This document shows positions 41,067 through 49,449 of a DNA stretch of 62,481 nt, one piece after another. The DNA lies in NCBI GenBank assembly GCA_031277095.1, contig JAISLU010000079.1:1-62481 (forward strand), in the 5' to 3' direction. The stretch's first letter is position 1. Every line of letters begins with the position of its first letter. The position numbers were made by a program, and so were the translations under genes. The DNA comes from Synergistaceae bacterium (GTDB lineage: Bacteria > Synergistota > Synergistia > Synergistales > Aminobacteriaceae). Below the pieces are notes generated by a model. It was not told the origin of the DNA. It ran no database searches and worked only from the letters and a program-made list of their open reading frames with translations.

Positions 41067-41594
41067 CTAGAGCCTTTTGGGAAACCATCCTCCCGTGCAG
41101 CGTTTGACGTCGGATATCGTGACAAATCCGTGATCTTTAAACAATTCCTGTATGGTCATAACGTCATGCCGGTGAGAGAAAATCTTCACCACCAGCTTGG
41201 GGCCGTCACGCCCCATTCCGTTGATGACCGTGGCCCCCAGCCCCATGCTGCGGACCTGGGCGATCACCGACCGAGAGGTGTCGTCGTCGTCCAGAACGAC
41301 CTCCACCAGAATGAAGGAGTTCAGAAGGCGTTCTTCCATCCACGCTCCAATGTAGTTGCCGGTGGCAAATCCTCCGCAGTAAAACAACAATTCCGGCAAA
41401 GTGAGGGCTTTGCCGCCTCCCAAAACATATCCCAGAACCACCATGTAGACCATAACCTCGAAAAAACCGATACAACAGGCCAACACGCGCTGTCCCTTGA
41501 CGAGGAATAAAATGCGCACAATGCTGCAACTCACATCGATGATGCGCGCGAAGAAAATCATGAAAAGCCCCGCCAAATTCATCGCTATATCCAT
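41067..41594 (-). CDS. UPF0316 membrane protein (DUF2179/DUF5698)
   Basis: A 175-residue protein with three N-terminal membrane helices (about 5-75: AGLFMIFFARIIDVSCSIVRILFL, FFEVMVYMVVLGYVLGG, LPELLFYCGGFATGNYIGAWMEERL). A soluble C-terminal DUF2179 domain (SFILVEVVLDDDD..., GLGATVINGMGRDGPKLVVKIFSHR) follows. This is the usual layout of the UPF0316 family, whose function is not known. ATG at 41594 has GAGGAGAA upstream. It is followed on the same strand by the diguanylate cyclase after 49 bases. Confidence 0.88.
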   Translation of the reverse strand: MDIAMNLAGLFMIFFARIIDVSCSIVRILFLVKGQRVLACCIGFFEVMVYMVVLGYVLGGGKALTLPELLFYCGGFATGNYIGAWMEERLLNSFILVEVVLDDDDTSRSVIAQVRSMGLGATVINGMGRDGPKLVVKIFSHRHDVMTIQELFKDHGFVTISDVKRCTGGWFPKRL

Positions 41595-41757
41595 CCGTGT
41601 GTTCTCCTCGTTGTTCCCGCGCAGTCACCGGCTATTATGTTAGCACAAAAAATAGCGTTGAAATCACATTTAGGCGCTCTTTTGGACGTCGGCTCTTGTT
41701 TTTAGCCCCTTGTTTTTCGGACTCGGCGCTATCCTGGGGCGATACGGAAGCTGACCG

Positions 41758-42564
41758 TTATTCCGGCGCTCCTTCCTGGCGCTTTTTCGGGTCGAAAACT
41801 CGGTCGAGAAAAGGTTTCACGAGATCGATAGGGATGGGGAAAAAGGTGGTGGAGTTCCGCTCGCCCGCGATCTCCCGAATGGTCTGGAGGTAGCGCAATT
41901 GCAGCGTGACGGGGGAAACCTCCATCTGCCGCGCCGCTTCCGACAGCTTGGTCGCGGCCTGCAGCTCTCCCTCGGCGGCGATAATTTTGGCCCGGCGTTC
42001 GCGCTCCGCCTCGGCCTGGCGGGCCATAGCGCGCTTCATGCCCTCGGGAAGCTCCAGTTCCTTCACCTCCACGGCGCTGACCTTGATGCCCCAAGGGTCG
42101 GTACGTTCGTCGATGATTTTCTGAAGTTCATGGTTGATTTTTTCGCGTGAAGACAATACTTCGTCGAGTTCAACGGAGCCCACGACGGAACGTAAAGTGG
42201 TCTGAGCCAATTGACTGGTTGCCATGACGTAATTTTCAACCTCGACAACGGAATGAGAGGGGTCCATGACGCGGAAATACACCACAGCGTTCACCTTGAT
42301 AGGAACGTTGTCCCGGGTGATGACCTCCTGGACGGGGACGTCCATCGTCAAAATACGCAGATCCACGGTGACGATCCGGTCTATCACAGGGATGATGAAA
42401 ACGATTCCCGGCCCGCGGCTTCCCGCCAGACGACCCAGGCGGAAAACCACAAGGCGTCTGTACTCCGGCACGATCTTTACAGCGGACGAAAGAATCAGCA
42501 GCAGAATAAAGATCACCCCGAACCAACTACCGATATTGGACAGTATTCCAAACAAATCGACCAT
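41758..42564 (-). CDS. Slipin (SPFH/stomatin/prohibitin family membrane protein)
   Basis: A 268-residue membrane-anchored scaffold protein. One N-terminal membrane segment (about 10-30) is followed by the SPFH domain ([64 protein letters not shown]) and a coiled-coil tail ([21 protein letters not shown]). Slipins organise membrane microdomains and usually pair with an NfeD protease, which is not adjacent here. ATG at 42564 has AGGAGAG upstream. It appears to be transcribed alone. Confidence 0.92.
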   Translation of the reverse strand: MVDLFGILSNIGSWFGVIFILLLILSSAVKIVPEYRRLVVFRLGRLAGSRGPGIVFIIPVIDRIVTVDLRILTMDVPVQEVITRDNVPIKVNAVVYFRVMDPSHSVVEVENYVMATSQLAQTTLRSVVGSVELDEVLSSREKINHELQKIIDERTDPWGIKVSAVEVKELELPEGMKRAMARQAEAERERRAKIIAAEGELQAATKLSEAARQMEVSPVTLQLRYLQTIREIAGERNSTTFFPIPIDLVKPFLDRVFDPKKRQEGAPE

Positions 42565-42829
42565 CTTGATCTCTCCTTTTGATACTTTTTTAATTGCTCA
42601 ATAAAATGGGGAAATTTTTGCACCCATCTCGACCTTCTGCACCTAACCCCCGTATTTTTATGCACAGTTAGCATAACATACTACAAAGTAAAAATAAAAA
42701 GCCTCCTGTCAGAAAATCAATCGGGGTATGGGGCAGAGCGCCAGAAATTTCTGCGCAATCGGGACACTGCAGGATTATAATTTGTTTTCGTTCAATATAT
42801 ACTGGTGATGATTCAGAGGGGCTGATGAG
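42565..42829. other. Divergent spacer upstream of slipin and TfoX-domain genes
   Basis: 265 bases without a gene. It holds a 13-base block CGGGGTATGGGGC (42722-42734) identical to part of the two-hairpin element at 55264-55311, followed by an imperfect palindrome GCGC-CAGAAATTTCTG-CGC (42738-42756) that could be an operator. Promoter boxes for the two divergent genes are not clear. Confidence 0.4.
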
Positions 42830-43087
42830 ATGGCTGAAATAACGTCGCTCAATCTAGGCAAGACAATGGAGAAGAAACTGAAGTCTGTGGGGATATACTC
42901 TGCAGAGGCATTGAGGGAAGTGGGAAGCAAAGAAGCTGTGTTTAGACTGAAGGCTCGATATCCTTCTACTTGCGTGGTCATTCTGTACCATTTGGAAGCG
43001 GCCCTACAGGGTGTCGAGATGAAACAATTAGGCACGAAGCACAAGGCGGAACTAAAGGTTTTCTTTAACCAAATTAAAGATTGCTGA
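42830..43087 (+). CDS. TfoX C-terminal domain protein
   Basis: An 85-residue cytosolic protein consisting only of the TfoX_C helix-hairpin-helix-like domain: TSLNLGKTMEKKLKSVGIYSAEALREVGSKEA, then VILYHLEAALQGVEMKQLGTKHKAELKVFF. In Haemophilus and Vibrio, TfoX/Sxy triggers competence, but stand-alone C-domain proteins are widespread and have no fixed role. ATG at 42830 has an AGAGGGG upstream. It is AT-richer than the following cobalamin genes, from which it is separated by 67 bases. Confidence 0.8.
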   Translation: MAEITSLNLGKTMEKKLKSVGIYSAEALREVGSKEAVFRLKARYPSTCVVILYHLEAALQGVEMKQLGTKHKAELKVFFNQIKDC

Positions 43088-43154
43088 AGGGTAAAAGGTT
43101 GGGTAATCGGATGATACACGTGGAACTCTCAAGAGCGAAAGGTACCGTTACTTC

Positions 43155-44096
43155 ATGGAAATTCTGGCGGCTCTTTTTCTAGACATTCTGTTGGGGGATC
43201 CCCAGTCCGTTCCTCATCCCGTGGCCGGAATAGGGACGATCATCCGGTATTGGGAAAAACGTCTTTATCCCGGATTCGATAAAAAGCGGCAGGGAGAGTT
43301 TTTCTGCGTTCTCGTCCTGGCCTCGGCCGCCGGGGGCATTGGCGCGTTTTTATTTTTAGCCTCCCTCGTCCCCTGGGGTTACGAAATCGCCGTGCTGTAC
43401 CTTCTGTACTCGGCCTTGGCCTGGCGTTCCCTGAAGGACCAGTCTCTGCCCGTGGCTCTGGCTTTGCTCGAAGGCGATATGGAGTCGGCCAGGGAAAATC
43501 TTTCTCACATCGTGGGCCGCGACACGGAACAGCTCGACAGACCCGCGATTCTTCGCGCAGCCATCGAGACCATCGGGGAAAATTTCATCGACGGCGTTTT
43601 CTCCGTCCTGTTTTTCATGACGCTGGGGTATGCCTGCGGCGGGCCGGCGGGCGCTGTGTTTGCCGCGTGGCTTTTCAAAGGGGCGAACACCCTCGATTCC
43701 ATGGTAGGGTACGATGACGAGCGGTACCGCGATTTCGGAGGGGCCAGCGCGCGGCTGGACGACCTGTTGAACTTCATACCCTCCCGCTTGGGTGGTCTCG
43801 TGGTTTTGGCCGCCGGGGCCTGTTTGGGATATTCTTTTTCTCAGGGGCTGAAAGTCTTCCTGCGCGACCGCAAAAAACACAAAAGCCCCAACAGCGCCCA
43901 CGGCGAAAGCGCCTTCGCCGGGCTGCTGGGCGTGCGTCTGGGAGGCGGCGCCGCTTACGGCGGCGAGTTCGAGGAAAGACCCATCATAGGAGACCCCGAC
44001 GCCCGGGATCCAGAGCCCCTGGACGTCTTGCGCGCCCACTCCATTCTCGACGCGTCCGTCGCTTTTTCCGCTCTTGTTTTGTGTTTCGCGGTGTGA
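43155..44096 (+). CDS. cbiB: Adenosylcobinamide-phosphate synthase (CbiB/CobD-type)
   Basis: Integral membrane enzyme attaching aminopropanol phosphate to adenosylcobyric acid. Visible are the N-terminal LFLDILLGDPQSVPHPVAGIGTII, IVGRDTEQLDRPAILRAAIETIGENFIDGV, KGANTLDSMVGYDDERYRDFGGASARLDDLLNFIPSRL and GLLGVRLGGGAAYGGEFEERPIIGD, with several membrane helices. The 313 residues are typical. ATG at 43155 follows AAAGG at a long distance. It overlaps functionally and physically with the threonine-phosphate decarboxylase gene downstream, which makes the aminopropanol phosphate. Confidence 0.93.
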   Translation: MEILAALFLDILLGDPQSVPHPVAGIGTIIRYWEKRLYPGFDKKRQGEFFCVLVLASAAGGIGAFLFLASLVPWGYEIAVLYLLYSALAWRSLKDQSLPVALALLEGDMESARENLSHIVGRDTEQLDRPAILRAAIETIGENFIDGVFSVLFFMTLGYACGGPAGAVFAAWLFKGANTLDSMVGYDDERYRDFGGASARLDDLLNFIPSRLGGLVVLAAGACLGYSFSQGLKVFLRDRKKHKSPNSAHGESAFAGLLGVRLGGGAAYGGEFEERPIIGDPDARDPEPLDVLRAHSILDASVAFSALVLCFAV

Positions 44097-44097
44097 C

Positions 44098-45141
44098 GTG
44101 CCTTTTACCCAGCGCCTGCACGGGGCAAACCCCGAAAAATTGTACACGGTCATGGGGCTTCCCCTGCCGGAAAAGATTCTCGACTTCAGCACGAACACCA
44201 ACGTTCTTCCCTGGCAGGGCTGGAACGAGAATCTGACGCTGGAGCTTCGCCGGTGCCTGGCTTTTTATCCCGACGACGACGCAACGACGCTCCGGCAGAA
44301 GATCGCCGAAAATGAAGGCCGTTCCGTCAAAAATTGTTCCGAGAAAAACGTGCTTGTGGTCAACGGCTCCAACGAAGCCGTCTATTTGATAGCTTCGTTT
44401 CTCGGCGGCAAAAAAGCGGCGATTTGGCAGCCCGCCTACGGGGAGTACCACCGCGCACTCTCCGCCTACGGAGCGGAGGTCCGAAACCTGTTCGACCTGG
44501 AGGCGCTGACCGACGAGATGGAGGCGTTTTTTCTGTGCAATCCCTGCAACCCCACCGGAGGATATCTCGCAAAAGACCCTCTCGAAAAGCTCTTCCTCCG
44601 CTGCCGCCGCACGACGTTTGTCGTCGATGAGGCTTATGTGGATTTTTTGGCCGGCGAACACAGAAAACTCGACTTTCTCCGCTGCCGGAACGTCATCGTC
44701 CTCCGCTCCCTGACGAAAAGTTTCCACTTGTGCGGGGCGCGGATCGGTTACGTTCTGGCCTGTGAAGAACGCATCGCCCAGCTGAAAACGCGGCAGCCCA
44801 CCTGGAGCGTCAACGCCGTGGCTCAGACCGCGGCCCTGGCTTTCATGAATGACGGCGAGTTTTTGCGAAAGACGCGGGATTTTTACTCAGAAGAAACGCC
44901 TCGGTTCATAGCGGAGATCGAGAACGCGGGGTTCGTGGTCCTGCCCACCCGAACAAACTTTTTCCTCGTGGAGGTCGCCGACGACCGAAGAACGATCCAT
45001 AATCTGCTGAAGCGGGGCATTGTCGTGCGTCATACCCGAAATTTCCCCGGGCTCGACGGCCGATACATCCGCGTCGCCACGCGGATGCCGGAGGAAAACG
45101 ACCTCCTGGTCCGCGCTTTGGCCGACTGCCGGCATACCTAA
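44098..45141 (+). CDS. cobD: Threonine-phosphate decarboxylase (PLP-dependent)
   Basis: Decarboxylates L-threonine O-3-phosphate to (R)-1-amino-2-propanol O-2-phosphate, the linker of the cobalamin nucleotide loop. The aminotransferase class I/II fold is recognised by RLHGANPEKLY, LDFSTNTNVL, NGSNEAVYLIA, FLCNPCNPTGGYL, VVDEAYVDF and the PLP-lysine motif SLTKSFHLCGARIGYV. GTG at 44098 gives 347 residues, close to the family; it lies one base after the cbiB stop. A TTG at 44074 inside cbiB is an alternative. Together the two genes form the last steps before nucleotide-loop assembly. Confidence 0.9.
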   Translation: MPFTQRLHGANPEKLYTVMGLPLPEKILDFSTNTNVLPWQGWNENLTLELRRCLAFYPDDDATTLRQKIAENEGRSVKNCSEKNVLVVNGSNEAVYLIASFLGGKKAAIWQPAYGEYHRALSAYGAEVRNLFDLEALTDEMEAFFLCNPCNPTGGYLAKDPLEKLFLRCRRTTFVVDEAYVDFLAGEHRKLDFLRCRNVIVLRSLTKSFHLCGARIGYVLACEERIAQLKTRQPTWSVNAVAQTAALAFMNDGEFLRKTRDFYSEETPRFIAEIENAGFVVLPTRTNFFLVEVADDRRTIHNLLKRGIVVRHTRNFPGLDGRYIRVATRMPEENDLLVRALADCRHT

Positions 45142-45157
45142 AACAAATTGGATATTA

Positions 45158-45346
45158 TTATTTTTTGTCGATCGTCAGGGTTCCGCCTATGGAAAAGTTG
45201 GCAGGGGACATGTCGATGAATTGTATCCGCACCTGTTCGGGTTTGACGTCGAAATCCTCGCAGATGACCTTCGTCATATCGGCGGCCGCTTTGCGTTTTT
45301 GCTCGGTACTGCGCCCCTCCAACAGGTTGACCTGAATAATTGGCAT
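45158..45346 (-). CDS. 4-oxalocrotonate tautomerase-family protein
   Basis: A 62-residue protein with the family's catalytic N-terminal proline (MPIIQVNLLEGRSTEQKR) and the conserved FIDMSPANFSIGG near the end. Members catalyse keto-enol tautomerisation as hexamers; the true substrate is seldom known. ATG at 45346 has GGGAGGAG six bases upstream. It lies downstream of flgD on the same strand, beyond a 13-base direct duplication (TCTCATCAAAGTT, 45362-45390), where flgE would be expected in a flagellar operon. It converges with cobD. Confidence 0.88.
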   Translation of the reverse strand: MPIIQVNLLEGRSTEQKRKAAADMTKVICEDFDVKPEQVRIQFIDMSPANFSIGGTLTIDKK

Positions 45347-45420
45347 GAAAAACTCCTCCCTTTCTCATCAAAGTTTTCTCATCAAAGTTTGATTCAGAAT
45401 TGCTGAAAGTTTAACCTCTC

Positions 45421-45849
45421 TTACGCCACGGCCTCGATTTTTTTCAAGGGGATATCGCCCAGGTCCGTTTCGAGGATGGCGCCCTCCGTGGGGTCGAACC
45501 AGACCGCCAGAACTGTGGCATACACGGACGTTGGCGTTCCTTCGGAGTCCTCCTGAGCGAAGGAGACCGTCTTGCCGACGTAGTTCACAGCGGAGTACTG
45601 CTCCATGCTGGATATGCCCTCCAAGGCCTTGGTCATGTTGGTCATCTGCTCCAACGTGCTGAACTGCGCCATCTGCGCGATGAACTCCCGGTCGTCCATG
45701 GGGTTCAAAGGGTCTTGGTTGGAGAGTTCCGCGATGAGGAGCTTCAAAAACGCGTCTTTGTCCAGTTCATTGCTCACCGCTCTCGACGCGGCCGCAAGCT
45801 GATCCGACGACAATACCCCGTTCGCCGCGGACGTGCTGTTTACAGGCAT
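45421..45849 (-). CDS. flgD: Flagellar hook-capping protein FlgD
   Basis: Cap protein needed to polymerise the hook. The N-terminal signature is complete: DKDAFLKLLIAELSNQDPLNPMDDREFIAQMAQFSTLEQM (about residues 30-70, split here by no gap), then AVNYVGKTVSF and a Tudor-like end. At 142 residues it is the short form common outside the Proteobacteria, lacking most of the FlgD Ig domain. ATG at 45849 has GGGGAGGG upstream, 19 bases after the fliK stop. No flgE follows. Confidence 0.93.
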   Translation of the reverse strand: MPVNSTSAANGVLSSDQLAAASRAVSNELDKDAFLKLLIAELSNQDPLNPMDDREFIAQMAQFSTLEQMTNMTKALEGISSMEQYSAVNYVGKTVSFAQEDSEGTPTSVYATVLAVWFDPTEGAILETDLGDIPLKKIEAVA

Positions 45850-45868
45850 GTAACATCCCTCCCCTAAT

Positions 45869-47542
45869 TCATGCTACCCAATAAAGAAGACCTTTGTCCA
45901 GGTCCACTCTGAAAACCGTCTGCCCTTCCTCCTCTTCTCCGGGTTCGACGAACTGCCGTCTTTGCCCCGTGTTCTGCTGCTGTTGACGCTGCCCGCTGTC
46001 CTGCTGGACATCCACTGAGAACTGCGTCAACTGGACTCCCTGCTGCGCTAAAGTCAACCTGAGCTGCACCAGTTGGTCCTGTACCAATTGTCGGATCTGT
46101 TCGCTGCCGACTTTAATGGAAGCCTCCAAGCCCGTGGCACTGCTGGTCAGTTCCACGCTGACGCGGCCCAGGGCGGGGGGATCCACGATCAAGGACGCCT
46201 TTTGCTCCCCGCTGGTGCGGATGAAGCGAACCACGTTGTCCAGGCCCTCCCGCAAAGCCTCGTTTCGAGAAAGCGGTGTTTCTCTGGCGAGATCCAAGCC
46301 CTCGCCCAAACTATCCATACCTGAACTATCCATACCCAAGCTGTCTGGGTCGAATCGGACGGAACCGCGGCGGGAGAGGATTCCCTCGAAAAATTGATCG
46401 AACTTCGCTGTATCCGACGAGCCGGTCTTGACTTCGGCGTCCGTTCCCTTGTCCTGGGGGCTCTTTGCTTTCCCGTCAAAACCGTCGAAAACGAAACGGT
46501 TCGGCGCAGGCCCTTTATCTTGAATTTTGGTCTCGGACAGAACCTGGGCAGCCGAGGATTCGTTCCCCGAATCTTTCCCCGAAAACGCTTCGTAAGAAGG
46601 GGACACAGTACCCGAAACATTGTCCGAAGGGGTTTTCTCCTCTCCCTCCGCCGGCGCGGAATTCGTCTTCCGGGTCATTTTGGAGGAGGGCCGCGTCGCG
46701 TCGGGCTTGAGATACCCGTATAGGCGGGGCAGAAGCAAAGGCGTGTCCGCCGATTTTTCGTCCGGGTTTCCCTCCGCCTCACCCGGCGGAAAGAAGGGCA
46801 AAAGAAGGTTTGCATTCGCTCCCCTCAGAGCCTCCGCGTTCTCAGATGCTTTCGTTATCGTTTCCGCGACATCCTCCCCATCTTCACCTTGGCCTTCATC
46901 TTGACCTTCAACCTGGTCTCTATCCTGCGGGGATTCGCTTTGCGTGGCGCCCGGCTTGTTCTGAAAGCGTTTAAGGGACGCCCCCAGTTTGAGGTTTTCG
47001 GACAGGGCGACCTCAATATCGAAACGACGGGAGCCGTCACCGGTCACAACCGTCCGGTCCCTCAGCCTCGACAACAGAGATTCGAGGCGTTCCGCGTCCA
47101 ACTCGGATTCGCCCAAAAACTCGTCCACCTGCCGGGAAATCAGATCGGAAATCAGATCGATATCGACGCCTTTTTCCGTCACTTCTCCCAGATCTTCCTT
47201 GAGAGACGCCAAGAGATCCAGGACGGGCTTCGAAAAAAACAGGCTCATGCCCTCCAAGGGCAGGCTCGTGGTGTACTCCTCCCGTTTTTCCCCCTGCTCG
47301 GCGGAAAACGTCAGGTCCAGAAAGCCAGAGGAAGCGGTATTTCCCTCCGCATCCGCCTGTTCCACGGCCTGAGTCAGTGAGGTCAGAAAAGACGCGAAAA
47401 GCTGACTTCCCTCTTTTTCGCCAGACTCCGAGACGTTCGCCTCTCCCGGGCTCGGGGCCGCGGGAAATGCAAACATATTTTGCATTTTTTGTGGGTTTTG
47501 CGCGTTCTGCATGGCCTGCATCGTATCCACCTTCTTCTCCAT
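45869..47542 (-). CDS. fliK: Flagellar hook-length control protein FliK
   Basis: Secreted ruler protein that sets hook length and switches export specificity. The long hydrophilic N-terminal part is poorly conserved. The C-terminal domain (about 430-530) shows the FliK pattern ASLIVDPPALGRVSVELT...EASIKVGSEQIRQLVQDQLVQLRLTLAQQGVQL, followed by a Gln-rich stretch. A coding repeat (SLGMDSSGMDSLGEG) lies near residue 405. ATG at 47542 lies 12 bases after the stop of the MotE-like gene. Position between fliJ and flgD supports the call. Confidence 0.85.
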   Translation of the reverse strand: MEKKVDTMQAMQNAQNPQKMQNMFAFPAAPSPGEANVSESGEKEGSQLFASFLTSLTQAVEQADAEGNTASSGFLDLTFSAEQGEKREEYTTSLPLEGMSLFFSKPVLDLLASLKEDLGEVTEKGVDIDLISDLISRQVDEFLGESELDAERLESLLSRLRDRTVVTGDGSRRFDIEVALSENLKLGASLKRFQNKPGATQSESPQDRDQVEGQDEGQGEDGEDVAETITKASENAEALRGANANLLLPFFPPGEAEGNPDEKSADTPLLLPRLYGYLKPDATRPSSKMTRKTNSAPAEGEEKTPSDNVSGTVSPSYEAFSGKDSGNESSAAQVLSETKIQDKGPAPNRFVFDGFDGKAKSPQDKGTDAEVKTGSSDTAKFDQFFEGILSRRGSVRFDPDSLGMDSSGMDSLGEGLDLARETPLSRNEALREGLDNVVRFIRTSGEQKASLIVDPPALGRVSVELTSSATGLEASIKVGSEQIRQLVQDQLVQLRLTLAQQGVQLTQFSVDVQQDSGQRQQQQNTGQRRQFVEPGEEEEGQTVFRVDLDKGLLYWVA

Positions 47543-47554
47543 ACGCCGTTTCCG

Positions 47555-48226
47555 TCACTGCCCCGCCATCAGTTCCGTCAGCCTGGCCGCCTTCGGAGGA
47601 CTCATTTTCCCCAAAATAGACGCCCGGGCGTCGGGGGGAAGTTTTTGCAAAAGCTCCACCGCCAAGGGCTCTCTCACCTGTTCGACAATCTGAGCGGCGT
47701 TGCGGGGAGACATATCCTGATAGGTCTTGACGACTTGATCGATCAATTTCTTCTCCGCGTCGGAGGCGGTTTCGCTGGGTTTTTGTTCGGCGCGTTGTGT
47801 GGCCTCTTGCTGCGCAAGGCGCTCCGAACGCGCCCCTATGTCGCCGGACGCCGTTTCCACCGCGGCCTCCCGGGTATTCAAATTGCGTTCGCGCTCTTCC
47901 AGGCGTTTTTGCCAGTCTTCAAGCTCGTAGGCGCGCCGCTGAGCCACCGTCAGGGTATATTGCTCCGGGATCTTGAAAAATTTGGCAATGGGCTGCCCGA
48001 TGTAAGGAATTTGGGGTACGATACTCCACATCAAAGGACGGGCGTCCCACAAACCGCTGAAATGCAATCCCGCGCCCACCCCGGCCAGCAACAGTATCAG
48101 AGGAAACAACAGACGTCCTTTGCCGCGCTTCTTTTTTTTCTTAGGGGCCAGCGCCGCGCTTGGCGGGCCTTCTTCAGCGCCCTCCCCTGGTCTCCGCGGC
48201 CTGTCGTCTCTCCGTTCTTCCCCCAT
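47555..48226 (-). CDS. MotE-like flagellar protein with MgtE N-terminal-type domain
   Basis: A 223-residue protein with a Lys-rich start, one membrane segment (about 38-60; LLFPLILLLAGVGAGLHFSGLW), a coiled coil (about 95-140) and a C-terminal helical domain (YQDMSPRNAAQIVEQVREPLAVELLQKLPPDARASILGKMSPPKAARLTELM). This is the MotE/COG3334 pattern found in flagellar operons; in proteobacteria MotE acts as a chaperone of the motility protein MotC. The role here is inferred from operon position between the transglycosylase gene and fliK. ATG at 48226. Confidence 0.75.
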   Translation of the reverse strand: MGEERRDDRPRRPGEGAEEGPPSAALAPKKKKKRGKGRLLFPLILLLAGVGAGLHFSGLWDARPLMWSIVPQIPYIGQPIAKFFKIPEQYTLTVAQRRAYELEDWQKRLEERERNLNTREAAVETASGDIGARSERLAQQEATQRAEQKPSETASDAEKKLIDQVVKTYQDMSPRNAAQIVEQVREPLAVELLQKLPPDARASILGKMSPPKAARLTELMAGQ

Positions 48227-48244
48227 CTATTTTTCCCCCATTTA

Positions 48245-48832
48245 TTATTCTTCCCGATACCGGTGGTAGAGAGCCATGACGTTCTTGACGTAACGGGACG
48301 TTCCGGGGTACGGGGATCCTCCCGCGGCGTCCACTCGGGAAGGACCGGCGTTGTACGCCGCCAAAGCCATCTCCACGTCTCCTTGGTATTTATCGGTCAG
48401 TTGGGCGAGATATTTTACTCCGCCCTCCATATTCTGCACCGGGTCGAAGGCGTCCTCCACCCCCAGCATGGCTGCCGTGCGCGGCATGAGCTGCATCAGT
48501 CCCTTGGCGCCCTTGCTGGAAACGGCATCGGCCTTCCAGCCCGATTCGACCTGGATGACGGCACGGATCAGTTCCTCGTCGATGTTGTACTCCCCGGCCA
48601 AGCGGGAGATGTGCTTTCGCAGGTCGTCCACAGCGCCCTGGCCTGCGGTCTTCTCCAGGGGAAGGGGCGTTTTCGGAGCCGCCGTTTTTTCCTGGGCGGC
48701 GTTCAAGAGCTCGACGAAACGATTTTTCGGCGGGTCGACGGGTCGACGGGGCTCGAACTGCAGGCTGCACTTGCGGGAAATTTCCTCTATGCGGTCCAAA
48801 ACTTTATCGATAGAGGTCATGTCGGGTCTCAT
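48245..48832 (-). CDS. Lytic transglycosylase (SLT domain)
   Basis: A 195-residue peptidoglycan-cleaving enzyme. The SLT domain occupies about residues 75-190: the catalytic Glu in IRAVIQVESGWKADAVSSKGAKGLMQLMP, DAFDPVQNMEGGVKYL, and MALAAYNAGPSRVD. There is no obvious signal peptide, so export may be through the flagellar apparatus; the gene lies within the flagellar operon and probably opens the wall for the rod. ATG at 48832 overlaps the fliJ stop (ATGA). Confidence 0.9.
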   Translation of the reverse strand: MRPDMTSIDKVLDRIEEISRKCSLQFEPRRPVDPPKNRFVELLNAAQEKTAAPKTPLPLEKTAGQGAVDDLRKHISRLAGEYNIDEELIRAVIQVESGWKADAVSSKGAKGLMQLMPRTAAMLGVEDAFDPVQNMEGGVKYLAQLTDKYQGDVEMALAAYNAGPSRVDAAGGSPYPGTSRYVKNVMALYHRYREE

Positions 48833-49347
48833 CGCATGTTTCCCTTTTTCAGGGCCCCGGCCGAGTCGGTTTCGACCAAGTCGGTTCCGGCCGAGTCGGA
48901 GTGGGACATAGAACGGACGTGGCGGATCACGGCGATATCGTCCAGCTCCAATTGCTCCACGTCGAAGAAAGCCTTGCAGGCGTCGGTTTTGAGGCGGTCC
49001 ACATAACCTTCCATGACTCGCACGTCCCGGTGTCGTTCGAGCAATCGGTTTTCCGTGCCGGCGATTCTGCGCTGCACGTCGTTCAAGTTTTCCTTGCCCT
49101 GGTCGATGTGTTTTTCGATGACCTCGATACATTGCCTTTGAAACCAGATCTCCTGGCGAGAGACCATTCTCTCCCCGCCGCCGACGAAATCCTCTATCGC
49201 CTGGTTTTTCTCGCTTTTAAGGGAATCGAGGCGGTGCAAAACGGTGTCTTCCTCCCGTCGTTCCTCCGCCAACACCACCTGTTCCGCCTGACGGTCGTTT
49301 TCGCGTAGCTTCAATATGCGACTGAACCTTTGAATGCGCTGCTCCAT
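48829..49347 (-). CDS. fliJ: Flagellar export protein FliJ
   Basis: A 172-residue, almost entirely coiled-coil protein, the central stalk of the FliI export ATPase. The sequence begins MEQRIQRFSRILKLRENDRQ and keeps the heptad pattern with many Glu/Arg/Gln residues, typical of FliJ. Sequence conservation is low in this family; the position directly after fliI decides the call. ATG at 49347 gives the family-like start. The C-terminal residues (SDSAGTDLVETDSAG) are encoded by a short repeat. Confidence 0.85.
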   Translation of the reverse strand: MEQRIQRFSRILKLRENDRQAEQVVLAEERREEDTVLHRLDSLKSEKNQAIEDFVGGGERMVSRQEIWFQRQCIEVIEKHIDQGKENLNDVQRRIAGTENRLLERHRDVRVMEGYVDRLKTDACKAFFDVEQLELDDIAVIRHVRSMSHSDSAGTDLVETDSAGALKKGNMR

Positions 49348-49449
49348 ACACCCATACCGCCCTTCAAATACAAACCTGCAATGCACACACCTTCAAATAA
49401 AATCTTTAAGATGAAATCTCCTCCAGTAAAATTCTCCAGACAAAATCCT

